A stretch of 64,000 nucleotides of DNA from Arthrobacter sp. Leaf69 (GTDB lineage: Bacteria > Actinomycetota > Actinomycetes > Actinomycetales > Micrococcaceae), in assembly GCF_001422645.1 (NCBI RefSeq), contig NZ_LMLR01000001.1, forward strand, positions 885,725 to 949,724, given 5' to 3'. Made by a program: the position numbers and the translations under genes. The first letter of the stretch is position 1, and each line of letters begins with the position of its first letter. Shown one piece after another: positions 1-8,709 of the stretch. The notes under the pieces are model-generated. The model was not told the DNA's origin, made no database searches, and worked only from the letters and a program-made list of their open reading frames with translations.

Positions 1-723
1 GCCAGCATCATGTACGCCAACAATGAGGTGGGCACCGTGCAGCCCGTCGCCCGCCTGGCCGCGCTGGCCCGCGCGCAGGGCATACCCTTCCACACCGACG
101 CGGTCCAGGCCGCCGGCTGGCTGCCGCTCGACACCGCAGCACTGGGCGTGGACGCCCTGAGCATCTCTGGCCACAAACTAGGCGCCCCGAAAGGAAGCGG
201 GGCCCTGTTCGTGCGGAGCCGCACCCGGCTGGAGCCCGTGATCCACGGCGGCGGGCAGGAACGCGGACGCCGGTCGGGGACCGAGAACGTGGCCGGGGCT
301 GTGGCGCTTGCGACGGCGCTCACCCTCGCCCGGGGCTCGCAGGGGGACCGTGCGGCCCAGGTCGCGGCCCTGCGGGATGACTTCATCCGCTCGGTGCAGG
401 CCGGCGTTCCGGGCGCGGTCCTCACCGGCCATCCGGTGGAGCGGCTGCCGTCCGTCGCGTCGTTCTGCTTCCCCGGGACCAGCGGCGAGTCCGTGCTGCT
501 GGAACTCGAGCGCCAGGGGGTCATCTGCTCCAGCGGCTCGGCCTGCGCGGCTGGGTCGGACGAGCCGTCCCCGGTGCTGCGCGCCCTGGGCATCGAAACG
601 GAAGTGGCCCAGACCGCAGTCCGCTTCAGTTTCGACACCACCATCACGGCCGCCGAGCTGCAGGAGGCGGCGGCCGCGGTCCGCACCGCCGTCGGCAGCG
701 TCCGTGCCCTCGGCGCCCCCTGA
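1..723 (+). CDS. Cysteine desulfurase, C-terminal part (5' end outside window)
   Basis: PLP enzyme that removes sulfur from L-cysteine as an enzyme-bound persulfide for Fe-S clusters or tRNA thiolation, in the cytoplasm. The frame is open from base 1, so about 240 C-terminal residues are present and the start is missing. Visible motifs are SGHKLGAPKGSG, whose Lys should form the PLP Schiff base, GGGQERGRRSGTEN, and the mobile loop SSGSACAAGS carrying the sulfur-accepting Cys. The loop and spacing fit the NifS/IscS type rather than SufS. Its operon partners would lie upstream; downstream is a convergent GtrA gene. Family assignment is firm; which pathway it serves cannot be told here. Confidence 0.93.
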   Translation, partial: ASIMYANNEVGTVQPVARLAALARAQGIPFHTDAVQAAGWLPLDTAALGVDALSISGHKLGAPKGSGALFVRSRTRLEPVIHGGGQERGRRSGTENVAGAVALATALTLARGSQGDRAAQVAALRDDFIRSVQAGVPGAVLTGHPVERLPSVASFCFPGTSGESVLLELERQGVICSSGSACAAGSDEPSPVLRALGIETEVAQTAVRFSFDTTITAAELQEAAAAVRTAVGSVRALGAP

Positions 724-795
724 CCCCGCGTTGCGCTATCACTTAATGCTGTTCCGGGACCCTCAGAGGGACGTTATCTGATAGCTCAACCGGGG
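724..795. terminator. Imperfect inverted repeat between convergent genes
   Basis: Bases 724-740 and 780-795 are near-complementary (CCCCG-CGTTG-CGCTATC against GATAGCTCAACCGGGG) around a 39-base loop. They lie in the short gap between the ends of two convergent genes. This may be a bidirectional terminator, but there is no U-tract and the loop is long. Confidence 0.3.
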
Positions 796-1320
796 TTAGC
801 GGTGCCGGGCGCGGCGGAAGATCCAGTGCCGCAGCAGGGTAAAGCGCACGGCCGTGGCCGCGAAGCCGGAAAGTGTGGTGGTCCACAGCTCGTCGGCCAC
901 GGTGGCGGCGGGATTGATCCAGTGCAGCACGCCGAGGCTGCCGCCGGTAATCAGGAGCGCCACGAGAATCACGATCAGCCCGTTGAGATGGTCGCGCTTC
1001 ATCCGGTGGCGTTCGGTGATCTTGAAGGTCAGCCGCCGGTTCAGGGCGGTGTTCATCAGCGACGTCAGGATCAGGGCGGTCGCATTGGCCGGCTGCGAGC
1101 CAAAGTACGGCCGGAGGAACGCGTACAGCGCCAGGGACGTTGCCGTGCAGACGACGCCGACGGCGGTGAACCTCAGCAGCTGCCGGACCAGCGGATAGCG
1201 GAGGACGCCGCGGTGCCGGCGGCGGACGGGAGCCTGGCGGGGAGGACTGACCGTGCCGACGGGGGCAGATCCGGCGCCAGGGCCGGGGGCAGGGGTGTGC
1301 TGATCGAGCTCTGTGTCCAT
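796..1320 (-). CDS. GtrA-family small membrane protein
   Basis: 174-residue protein with four predicted membrane helices (about residues 48-68, 77-95, 112-135 and 146-166), the size and layout of GtrA/DPMS flippase-like proteins that help move or transfer lipid-linked sugars for cell-surface glycosylation. The pattern of a second helix ending in NTALNRRLTF, where other members have an N-RRFTF motif, is typical. The first 45 residues are Pro/Gly-rich and probably cytoplasmic. ATG at 1320 follows the DUF1684 stop (1325) by four bases, so the two are co-transcribed. No glycosyltransferase is adjacent, so the sugar substrate is unknown. Confidence 0.85.
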   Translation of the reverse strand: MDTELDQHTPAPGPGAGSAPVGTVSPPRQAPVRRRHRGVLRYPLVRQLLRFTAVGVVCTATSLALYAFLRPYFGSQPANATALILTSLMNTALNRRLTFKITERHRMKRDHLNGLIVILVALLITGGSLGVLHWINPAATVADELWTTTLSGFAATAVRFTLLRHWIFRRARHR

Positions 1321-1324
1321 CCGC

Positions 1325-1999
1325 TCAGTACAGCTCGCCGACAGGGATCTCCACGGCCAGGCGGTTGGACGGGCCGGCGAGGGGACATGCCCACGCCTCG
1401 TTGTAAGCGCAGGACGCGTTGTAGGCGAAGTTGAAGTCAACGACGAACTCGGCCTCCGGGCCGGACCCCTGCACGCCGTGGAAGGCACCCTTGATGGTGT
1501 CCAGCAGGTAGCGGCCCGCACCGTAGCTGCCGCCGGGCTGCCCGGCCGTGGCATCACGGAAGGGCACAAAGATGCCGCCGCCGTAGCCGCGGAGCTTCCA
1601 CACGGCGAGCTGGCCCATTTCCGGCAGGTCGAACGTGCCCAGCCGGACAAACCGCACCAGGCCGTCGGTCCCGGTCTCAACGTTCATTTCCCGCCCGGCA
1701 CCCTCGCTGGTCAGCGGGATGTGGAAGCGGTAAATCGGATCGTAGTCCGCCGTCTTCAGCCCGCCGAAGCTGGACTTGGCGGCCGCGGTGAGCGGCGACG
1801 CGGGGTGCGTGCCGAACATCCGGTCCCGCTCCTGGCGCCAGTACGAATGCGCCTCGGCCGGATCCTCGGCCGCGATTTTCCGCACGTTGGCGTAGAGCGC
1901 AAAGGTCCGGAGCCGCCAGTCCGCGATGTCGACGGCGGAGATATCCGCCACGCTGTCCTGGTCTCCGAAATCTGTGGAGTCAAAATCCTGATCCGCCAT
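1325..1999 (-). CDS. DUF1684 family protein
   Basis: 224 residues. The family hallmark is seen in the C-terminal half: GGGIFVPFRDATAG, then YGAGRYLLDTIKG, then DFNFAYNASCAYNEAW followed by CPLAGPSNRLAVEIPVGE, which is the conserved C-terminal block of DUF1684. The two Cys residues in that block are typical of the family. Biochemical function is not established. Start chosen at ATG 1999; longer forms would run into the divergent peptidase gene. First gene of a two-gene unit with GtrA; 85 bases separate it from the divergent M20 gene. Confidence 0.88.
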   Translation of the reverse strand: MADQDFDSTDFGDQDSVADISAVDIADWRLRTFALYANVRKIAAEDPAEAHSYWRQERDRMFGTHPASPLTAAAKSSFGGLKTADYDPIYRFHIPLTSEGAGREMNVETGTDGLVRFVRLGTFDLPEMGQLAVWKLRGYGGGIFVPFRDATAGQPGGSYGAGRYLLDTIKGAFHGVQGSGPEAEFVVDFNFAYNASCAYNEAWACPLAGPSNRLAVEIPVGELY

Positions 2000-2084
2000 G
2001 TCCCCAGCGTATCCCGCTTTCCCGGCGGCGAATCGCGCCCCGGGCGGCACGTCCCGGCGACGGCGCGGCCGTAGACTTTCGCGC

Positions 2085-3434
2085 ATGCAGACCAGCCCCA
2101 GGCCTCCCGTCAGCCGCGCCGCAGCCGCCCTGGCCGAACTTGTGCGGTTCCGCACCGTGTCCTCCCGGCTGGACCATGAGGTGGACGCCGCCGAGTTCGA
2201 AGGATTCATCGCCGCGCTGGCCCGCCGGTATCCCGCCGTGCACGCCGCCCTCGACCTCGAACGCGTCAACGGCGGCGCGCTGCTGTTCCGCTGGCCCGGC
2301 ACCGGACCGGATCCCGCTGCGCGTCCGTCGGTACTGATGGCCCATTACGACGTCGTCCCCGCCGGCGACCCGGAGGCCTGGACCCACCCGCCGTTTTCCG
2401 GGCACATTGACGGCACCCACCTGTGGGGCCGCGGCACCCTCGACGACAAGGGCCAGCTGGTCGCCGTGATGGAAGCGGCGGAATCCTTGCTCGAAGCCGG
2501 GTTCGCCCCCGCCCGCGACCTCTACTTCTCCTTCGGCAACAACGAGGAGACCGCCGGGGATTCCGCCGCCGCCGCGGCGGAACTGCTGGCCGGCCGGGGA
2601 GTGAAGCCCTGGCTGGTCCTGGACGAGGGCGGCGCCGTGGCCGGCGGGGCATTCCCCGGCGTGACCCGGCCGGCCGCCGTCGTCGGGGTGGCCGAAAAGG
2701 GGATCCTCGATGTGGAGCTGCTGACCCGGGACCCCGGCGGCCATGCCTCCACCCCTCCCCGGATGGGCGCGACGGCGCGGCTGGCGCGCGCCATCACCCG
2801 GATCGAGCGGAACCCGTTCCCGCAGTCGCTGCCGGACGTGACCGCGGAGACGCTCCGGCGGTTCGGCCCGCACGCCCCGGCGCCGCTGCGGGCAGTGTTC
2901 GCCAGGCTGTCCCTGTTCCGCACCCCGGTGACGCTGCTCTTCGGCCGGATGGGGAACGAGACCAACGCGATGACCCGCACCACCGTGGCCATCACCACCC
3001 TGGAGGGCAGCGCCGGGGCCAACGTCCTGGCCGCCACCGCCCGGGCCAACGCCAACATCCGGGTGGCCGTGGGGGAAACCGTCGAGGGGACGGTGGAGCG
3101 GCTGCGGCGGATCATCCGGGACCCCAAGGTGGAGCTGCGCGTGGTGGAAGGCAACGACCCCTCCCCGGTCTCGCCCTACTCCGGGCCGCAATGGGAACTG
3201 CTGGAGGCCGCCATCACCGCGGTCTTCCCCGAGGCGCTGGTCACCCCGTACATCATGATGGGGGGCACCGATTCGCGCCGTTTCACCGGGATCTGCGCCG
3301 CCGTGTACCGTTTCGCCCCGTTCTCGATGGACACCGAGGCGCGGTCCTCCATCCACGCCGTCGACGAAAAGATCCTGCTGGAGACCCTGGAGCGCGGCGT
3401 CACCTTCTACGAAACGCTGATCCGGGCACTCTAA
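2085..3434 (+). CDS. M20/M25/M40 family metallopeptidase
   Basis: 449-residue zinc exopeptidase or deacylase of the carboxypeptidase S / Gly-X type. Metal and catalytic positions are in the expected order: AHYDVVPAG (His87, catalytic Asp89), GRGTLDDKGQ (bridging Asp about 119), NNEETAGDS (catalytic Glu153, ligand Glu154), LDEGG, and a late His about 423 in SSIHAVDEK. The dimerization domain lies between about 215 and 330. Start ATG 2085 was chosen because a TAGACT -10 box (2072-2077) sits 7 bases upstream, the leaderless pattern recurring in this window; a longer in-frame extension lacks homology. Probably cleaves small peptides or N-acyl amino acids; substrate unknown. Confidence 0.88.
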   Translation: MQTSPRPPVSRAAAALAELVRFRTVSSRLDHEVDAAEFEGFIAALARRYPAVHAALDLERVNGGALLFRWPGTGPDPAARPSVLMAHYDVVPAGDPEAWTHPPFSGHIDGTHLWGRGTLDDKGQLVAVMEAAESLLEAGFAPARDLYFSFGNNEETAGDSAAAAAELLAGRGVKPWLVLDEGGAVAGGAFPGVTRPAAVVGVAEKGILDVELLTRDPGGHASTPPRMGATARLARAITRIERNPFPQSLPDVTAETLRRFGPHAPAPLRAVFARLSLFRTPVTLLFGRMGNETNAMTRTTVAITTLEGSAGANVLAATARANANIRVAVGETVEGTVERLRRIIRDPKVELRVVEGNDPSPVSPYSGPQWELLEAAITAVFPEALVTPYIMMGGTDSRRFTGICAAVYRFAPFSMDTEARSSIHAVDEKILLETLERGVTFYETLIRAL

Positions 3435-3463
3435 GAGGCCCGATGTCCCGCTACGCTGGCACC

Positions 3464-4288
3464 ATGACTGGGACGGACACCTTCCGGCGGCCCGCGGCCC
3501 GCGGCCTCCGGATCGCCGCCGCCCTGGCGCTCGCCGCCGCGGCGCTGGCCGGCTGCAGCGGCGACGGCAAGGGCACGCCCGCCTGGACGGCGGGCGGCAG
3601 TCCCGGGGCGAGCGGGGCGCCGTCGGACCCATCCGCGGAACCCTCCGCAGGCAACCCGACGCCGGGCGCCTCACCAGGGTCCACCGTCGCGGCGTCGCCG
3701 GGTTCGACGGCGGCGGCCTGGAAGGTCTTTACGGATCCGGAGAAAAAAATCAGTTTCGAGCTGCCACGGGAATGGATTGCGCAGTCGGTACCTCCGGAGC
3801 AGGGCACCCTGCCCGGCGCGCTCAAGATCGAGGTCAAGGACGCCGACGGCGGCTACCTCGCCACCCTGCAGACCGGCCTCCGGCCCCAGCCCGCCCCGGC
3901 CTGCGCGGACAAGGCCGCCAAACCGTACGTCGTGGTCAGCAGCGTCCCGGTCGAGCTGCCGCACCGCGGCGGCGAGGGCACTATCGACCCCCACGTGGTG
4001 TTCCGGGTGATCCAGGGCTACAAGTACTTCGGCTCCTACGGCATCACCAACATCGTCGGCGGCGCGGCAGGAAAAGCCTGCGTGCTGCAGAACCTGGTCC
4101 GCGGCCCCGAAGGCATGGGGGACTACTCCTTCGCGGACCTGACGGCGCTGAAGGCGTTCGCGCCCGACCAGAAGGTGGCGCCGGCCAAGGCCTTCGACAC
4201 CCTGGACCAGGCGGCCAAATACGTCAACGACGGCTCGGAATTCGCCAACGTCCAGCGGATGCTAATGTCTCTGGAGATCAAAAACTAG
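3464..4288 (+). CDS. Putative lipoprotein, unknown function
   Basis: 274 residues. An N-terminal signal segment ([14 protein letters not shown]) ends in a lipobox with the lipidated Cys at about residue 33, followed by a long Ser/Pro/Gly/Ala linker to about residue 85, then a globular domain starting KVFTDPEKKISFELPREW. The shape is a membrane-anchored extracytoplasmic protein with a beta-rich domain; I do not recognise the domain. Start at ATG 3464 is supported by TACGCT (3452-3457) six bases upstream; an in-frame ATG at 3443 is possible. It lies 29 bases after the peptidase. Confidence 0.75.
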   Translation: MTGTDTFRRPAARGLRIAAALALAAAALAGCSGDGKGTPAWTAGGSPGASGAPSDPSAEPSAGNPTPGASPGSTVAASPGSTAAAWKVFTDPEKKISFELPREWIAQSVPPEQGTLPGALKIEVKDADGGYLATLQTGLRPQPAPACADKAAKPYVVVSSVPVELPHRGGEGTIDPHVVFRVIQGYKYFGSYGITNIVGGAAGKACVLQNLVRGPEGMGDYSFADLTALKAFAPDQKVAPAKAFDTLDQAAKYVNDGSEFANVQRMLMSLEIKN

Positions 4289-4374
4289 TCCCGCACCGCC
4301 CGCCGCCCGCACACCATCGGACCGGCGGGGGCGACGGCGACGCGACCCGCCGCTACCTCACACCCCGGAGATAC

Positions 4375-5181
4375 ATGCACCGCTCTGTAGCCGCCCGCCT
4401 GGCCTTCAAGACCGTGGCCGACACCAAGGTCGCCCTGGCGGTGTCCGTGGCACGAAACGCCGGCTACAGCAGCTTCGTGGAGTCCCTGTCCGTGACGGCA
4501 GGCGGCGAAGATGTCCCGCTGACCGAGCTCTCCGACCACCACGGCGGACGGTTCCACTACATGGAATTCGCGGAGCCCGCCGACGTGCTGGTGGAGTACA
4601 CGGCCGCCGTCTCCGGGTCCGCCCTGCCGGAGGAACCCCGGCTGATGGAACTCATCCGCTATGTTCGGCCGAGCCGCTACGCCGAGTCCGACCGGCTCCT
4701 GCCCACCGCCTACGCGGAGTTCGGCGGGCTGCAGGGCGAAGAGCTGGTGCATGCGGTGCGCAACTGGGTCTTCAGCGAGCTGCGCTACATCAGCGGCTCC
4801 TCCCGCGGGACCGACGGCGCCGTCGAGACGCTGCTGCACCGCCGCGGGGTCTGCCGCGACTTCGCGCACCTGGCCATCTCGCTGCTGCGCGCCAAGAACG
4901 TTCCGGCCCGGCTGGCCGCCGTGTACGCCCCGGGGCTGAATCCCATGGACTTCCACGCCGTGGCCGAGGCCCATGTCAACGGTGCCTGGCACGTCATCGA
5001 TCCCACCGGTCTGGCACCGCGGGAGAGCATGCTGCGGATCACCGCCGGCCGGGACTCCTCGGACACCGCGTTCCTGTCGACGGTGGGCGGCAGCCTGTCG
5101 CTGACGCAGATGCAGGTGACCGCCGTCGTCGACGGCGACCTGCCGGATGAGGATCCGACGAAGCCCGTCACCCTCCACTAG
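4375..5181 (+). CDS. Transglutaminase-like cysteine protease domain protein
   Basis: 268 residues. The C-terminal half is a transglutaminase core: GVCRDFAH with nucleophile Cys160, MDFHAVAEA with His194, and IDPTG with Asp209, all three catalytic positions present. The N-terminal about 100 residues form the beta-rich domain usual in bacterial transglutaminase-like proteins. No signal peptide, so cytoplasmic. Members of this group act as peptidases or amide hydrolases more often than crosslinkers; the substrate is unknown. ATG 4375 has a GGAG ribosome site (4367-4370). Not overlapping its neighbours. Confidence 0.9.
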   Translation: MHRSVAARLAFKTVADTKVALAVSVARNAGYSSFVESLSVTAGGEDVPLTELSDHHGGRFHYMEFAEPADVLVEYTAAVSGSALPEEPRLMELIRYVRPSRYAESDRLLPTAYAEFGGLQGEELVHAVRNWVFSELRYISGSSRGTDGAVETLLHRRGVCRDFAHLAISLLRAKNVPARLAAVYAPGLNPMDFHAVAEAHVNGAWHVIDPTGLAPRESMLRITAGRDSSDTAFLSTVGGSLSLTQMQVTAVVDGDLPDEDPTKPVTLH

Positions 5182-5200
5182 CGGCCGGAAACCCTGCAGC

Positions 5201-5659
5201 TCAGCGCGCGGCCACCGAGGCCCGCAGCTTCTCGGTGAGGCGCAGCAGTTCCTGCTGCTCGGCCGCCGATAGCGCCGGGCCCACGAGGGCCGCGATGTCG
5301 CGGACATGTTCCCGGCCGATCTGCTTCTGCAGGTCCAGGCCAGCTTCGGTGAGCCGGACCAGGACGCCACGGCCGTCGTCGGGTGCCGGCATGCGCTCCA
5401 CGAGGCCCCGCTTTTCGAGCCGCTCCACCAGCCGGCTCAGGCTGGACTGGCTCAGCAGCACGTGGTCGTTGAGCTCGTTCTGGCGGAGCCAGCCGGACGG
5501 GCAGCGCGACAGTGTGAAGAGCACGTCGTACTCGTTGATGGCGAGGCCCTTGAATGCCGGGCCGGCTTGCAGCCTGCGCATCACCGCCACCTGGGCGCGG
5601 AACAGGGATTCCCAGGTTTCGGCGGCCAGGCGCACCGGGGATTCGGTCCTGGTGGCCAT
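5201..5659 (-). CDS. MarR-family transcriptional regulator
   Basis: 152 residues with a winged helix (about 45-110): NELNDHVLLSQSSLSRLVERLEKRGLVER is followed by the wing with a basic DDGRG turn (PDDGRGVLVRLTEAG). Such proteins bind palindromic operators as dimers and release on ligand binding. ATG at 5659 shares its A with the TGA of the upstream monooxygenase gene (TGATG), so translation is coupled; a GTG one codon earlier is also possible. It probably controls its own operon through the palindrome at 6842-6861. No redox-sensing Cys pair is obvious. Confidence 0.9.
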   Translation of the reverse strand: MATRTESPVRLAAETWESLFRAQVAVMRRLQAGPAFKGLAINEYDVLFTLSRCPSGWLRQNELNDHVLLSQSSLSRLVERLEKRGLVERMPAPDDGRGVLVRLTEAGLDLQKQIGREHVRDIAALVGPALSAAEQQELLRLTEKLRASVAAR

Positions 5660-6789
5660 CACGCGCCCTGTGTGCCGGCGGGGCTGGAGGTGGCGGCGGC
5701 GGACTGTCCGGCTGCGGCGAGGGACGCCGCGACGCGGCCGGCATGGGTGGGCGGTTCGGGCACGTGGGCCGGGGTCTTCTCGGCGTATTCCTTGCGCAGC
5801 ACCGGCAGGACCTCTTCGCCGAACAGGTCCAGCTGCTCCAGCACGGTCTTCAGCGGCAGGCCGGCGTGGTCGATCAGGAACAGCTGGCGCTGGTAGTCGC
5901 CGAAGTATTCACGGAAGGTCAGGGTCTTTTCGATGACTTCCTGCGGGCTGCCGACGGTCAGCGGCGTCTGCGAGGTGAAGTCCTCGAGCGACGGGCCGTG
6001 GCCGTACACCGGGGCATTGTCGAAGTAAGGGCGGAACTCCTTGACCGCGTCCTGGGAGTTCTTCCGCATGAAGAACTGCCCGCCGAGGCCCACGATCGCC
6101 TGATCGGCCTTGCCGTGGCCGTAGTGCTCGTAGCGTTCGCGGTAGAGGCCGATCAGCTGCTGGTAGTGCTCCTTGGGCCAGAAGATGTTGTTCGCGAAGA
6201 ACCCGTCGCCGTAGTAGGCGGCCACTTCCGCGATCTGCGGCGTGCGGATCGAACCGTGCCACACGAAGGGGGCGACGCCGTCGAGCGGGCGCGGGGTGGA
6301 GGTGAAGTTCTGCAGCGGCGTGCGGTGCTTGCCGGACCAGTTGACCGTGTCCTCGTCCCAGAGGCGGCGCAGCAGGGAGTAGTTCTCGATCGCGAGTTCG
6401 ATCCCGTCTTGGATGTTCTTGCCGAACCAGGGGTAGACCGGGGCGGTGTTGCCGCGGCCCAGGACCAGGTCCACACGGCCGTCGGCCAGGTGCTGGAGCA
6501 TCGCGAAGTCCTCGGCGATCTTCACGGGATCGTTGGTGGTGATCAGCGTGGTGGCCGTGGACAGGATGATGCGCTCGGTCTGTGCCGCGATGTACGCCAG
6601 TGTGGTGGTGGGGGAGGAGGAGAAGAACGGCCGGTTGTGGTGCTCGCCGATTGCGTAGACATCCATGCCGATTTCTTCGACCTTTTTGGCGATCGCCACG
6701 GACGCCTTGATGCGCTCGTGTTCCGTGGGAGTGCGGCCCGTGGTGGGGTCGGTGGTGATATCGCTGACGCTGAATACGCCGATTTGCAT
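5659..6789 (-). CDS. LLM class flavin-dependent monooxygenase (CE1758-type)
   Basis: 376-residue luciferase-like TIM-barrel monooxygenase that would use reduced FMN and oxygen. The N-terminus MQIGVFSVSDI, the barrel motifs AIGEHHNRPFFSSSP and RVDLVLGRGNTAPVYPWFG, and VWHGSIRTPQIAEVAAYYGDG match the CE1758 subgroup. Start ATG 6789 with AAAGG nine bases before; an N-terminal extension in frame lacks homology. First gene of an operon with the MarR gene, so probably induced by a small-molecule ligand, but the oxidised substrate cannot be read from sequence. Confidence 0.9.
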   Translation of the reverse strand: MQIGVFSVSDITTDPTTGRTPTEHERIKASVAIAKKVEEIGMDVYAIGEHHNRPFFSSSPTTTLAYIAAQTERIILSTATTLITTNDPVKIAEDFAMLQHLADGRVDLVLGRGNTAPVYPWFGKNIQDGIELAIENYSLLRRLWDEDTVNWSGKHRTPLQNFTSTPRPLDGVAPFVWHGSIRTPQIAEVAAYYGDGFFANNIFWPKEHYQQLIGLYRERYEHYGHGKADQAIVGLGGQFFMRKNSQDAVKEFRPYFDNAPVYGHGPSLEDFTSQTPLTVGSPQEVIEKTLTFREYFGDYQRQLFLIDHAGLPLKTVLEQLDLFGEEVLPVLRKEYAEKTPAHVPEPPTHAGRVAASLAAAGQSAAATSSPAGTQGA

Positions 6790-6833
6790 GATGTGCCTTT
6801 CCGTGGCCGGAGACTTCCGGGAGCTGTTTCCTA

Positions 6834-6861
6834 CTATATCCGATGTACATGCATTTGCATC
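6834..6861 (-). promoter_or_regulatory. Promoter and likely MarR operator
   Basis: On the minus strand a TATAGT -10 box (6834-6839) lies 45 bases before the monooxygenase ATG. Just upstream, 6842-6861 is a 20-base palindrome with 8 of 10 pairs (GATG and CATC ends, ATGCAT core at 6849-6854), including a perfect ATGCA-TT-TGCAT. It covers the -35 area, where a repressor encoded by the second gene would block transcription. Confidence 0.55.
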
Positions 6862-7000
6862 TATCGACCGGTACAACGCCCGCCGCGTCCAAATATTCCC
6901 CGCCCTGCCGCGGCCCGGTTTCCCGCCTGTGGCCAAGTGCAGGCCTAGGATGCAATCAATCGGCTGGCCTCCAGGTGCTCAGCCCGCCCGGAAGGTTGCC

Positions 7001-8455
7001 ATGCGCCGCGTCCTCGCTTTTCTGTGTCTGGTCGAGATCACCAGCGGGATCCTGCAGGGCTACTACACACCCATCCTCACCGACATCGCCCGGCACCTGG
7101 ACATCCACGACGGCGACGTCAACTGGTTCGAGGCCGCGCAGCTGACGGTCAGCGCCCTGGCCGTCCCGGTGCTGGCCAAGCTCGGCGACATGTACGGGCA
7201 CCGCAGGATCCTGCTCGTCTCCACGGTGCTGACCGCCGCGGCGTCCTGGGGTGTGGCGCTCGCGCCGGACTTCTGGACATTCCTGGCGGCCTGGTCCCTG
7301 CAGGGCTTCTACGTGGTCTGGCTGCCGCTGGAGATCGCGCTGATCTTCAGCCGGGTGCACCAGCTGCCCGACGGCGCCGCCCGCACCCGCCGCGCCGCCG
7401 GGCTCCTGGTCGGCGCGCTGGAATTCGGCGTCATCGCGGGCGCCCTGGCCGCGGGAGCGCTCGTGGAGGTCCTCGCCGGCCAGCTGCGGCTGGTCCTGAT
7501 GATCCCCGCCGTGGCCGTCACCGCCTGCTGGTTTGCCATCCGCTTCGGTGTCCCGGAGTCCACCGAACGCAGCGGCGGACGGGTGGACACGCGCGGCTTC
7601 AGCCTGCTCGCCGTCGGACTCCTCTTGATCACGTCCGGGCTGACCTTCATGCGGCTCAACGGCCCCGGCGCGTGGTGGCCGTGGGTGCTGGTGGCCGCCG
7701 GCATCCTGGTCTTCATCCCGTTCACGCGCTACGAGCTGCGCCGTGAGGATCCGCTGGTGGACATCCGGATGCTGCGCAGCAAGTCCATGTGGCCGGTCCA
7801 GCTGACCGCCGGGCTGTTCGGTGTCTCCGTGCTGGGCGCGCAGGCCCCGCTGTCCACGTTCGCCCGGACCGACCCGGCCATCCACGGCTACGGGCTGGGC
7901 CTGCGCGCCGGCCAGGTCTCGATCATCATCGGCGTCTATGTGCTGGCACTGCTGGTGGGTGCCCTGCTCTACCCGCTCGTGACGCGGCGGCTGACCCCGC
8001 GCTGGACGCTCGTCTGCGCAGCGGTACTGGTGGGCGCGGGGTATCTGCTGTTCCTGCCGTTCCACGGCAGCCTTGCCGAGGCCCTGGTCAACATGGCCAT
8101 TGCCGGCATCGGCTCCGGCGCCCTCGTTGCCGCGCTTCCCTCCGCGGCGGCCGCCGCCGCACCCCTTAATCGGACCGCGATGGCCACCGGCCTGACCAAC
8201 ACCACTAAAACGATCGGCGGAGCCTTCGCATCCGCGGTGTTTGGCATCGCCTTGCTCAGCCACGTCCTCGGCGAGGCCGGGGCCGTTACGGCCGGGGCCG
8301 GCGAAACCGCGGCGCCGCTGGCCGGGTACCTCACGGTGTGGGCCGTCTGCGGCGTGACCGGCCTGGCCGCGGCTTGCGTGCTGCTCCTGGTGCCGAGGCT
8401 GGCGTTTTCCGACCCCGCGCCCGCCGCCGTCCCGCTTCCCACCGGCTCGCACTAA
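7001..8455 (+). CDS. MFS transporter, drug:H+ antiporter-like
   Basis: 484 residues with about 14 membrane helices, the DHA2-type layout. Loop 2-3 has the MFS motif A form KLGDMYGHRRIL (about residue 60). Proton-driven export of drugs or metabolites is the family role; specificity is unknown. Start ATG 7001 was chosen for its GGAAGG ribosome site five bases before and because the first helix follows directly; an upstream ATG at 6950 overlaps the probable -10 box TAGGAT (6946-6951). Divergent from the monooxygenase-MarR operon, so the MarR protein may also control it. Confidence 0.88.
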   Translation: MRRVLAFLCLVEITSGILQGYYTPILTDIARHLDIHDGDVNWFEAAQLTVSALAVPVLAKLGDMYGHRRILLVSTVLTAAASWGVALAPDFWTFLAAWSLQGFYVVWLPLEIALIFSRVHQLPDGAARTRRAAGLLVGALEFGVIAGALAAGALVEVLAGQLRLVLMIPAVAVTACWFAIRFGVPESTERSGGRVDTRGFSLLAVGLLLITSGLTFMRLNGPGAWWPWVLVAAGILVFIPFTRYELRREDPLVDIRMLRSKSMWPVQLTAGLFGVSVLGAQAPLSTFARTDPAIHGYGLGLRAGQVSIIIGVYVLALLVGALLYPLVTRRLTPRWTLVCAAVLVGAGYLLFLPFHGSLAEALVNMAIAGIGSGALVAALPSAAAAAAPLNRTAMATGLTNTTKTIGGAFASAVFGIALLSHVLGEAGAVTAGAGETAAPLAGYLTVWAVCGVTGLAAACVLLLVPRLAFSDPAPAAVPLPTGSH

Positions 8456-8532
8456 ACCGGTTAGCACTAAGTGAGGCCGGGTTTTCTCTGGAACGGCCGG
8501 GGCGCTATCTTCTTAGCCTGGAGGATGCCCAC

Positions 8533-8709
8533 ATGACGCTGAGACTGGGACGGACCGCGGCGGCACTCGTGGTTGCCGTCAGCCTGTTGTCGTCCGGTGC
8601 ACCGCCCGGCGGCTGGAACCAGGCAACGGTCCGGACGCGGCAAGGTGGGCGCGCGGCTCTACGATGCAGGCTGCGGCATACCGGAGAAAACCCTGGTGAC
8701 CATCGGTGA
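8533..8709 (+). CDS. Short signal-peptide ORF, probably the front of a deleted gene
   Basis: 59 codons. The first 25 residues (basic start, then AAALVVAVSLLSSGA) look like a secretion signal and ATG 8533 has a GGAGG ribosome site eight bases upstream. After about residue 32 the composition turns to Arg-rich low-complexity and reads out of frame with the acyltransferase remnant beginning at 8642. This suggests a deletion fused an old secreted-protein start to another broken gene. May not be expressed. Confidence 0.25.
   Translation: MTLRLGRTAAALVVAVSLLSSGAPPGGWNQATVRTRQGGRAALRCRLRHTGENPGDHR

Noticed and set aside
1313..2074. Plus-strand 253-codon frame opposite DUF1684
   Set aside because: Shadow of the conserved DUF1684 protein on the other strand.
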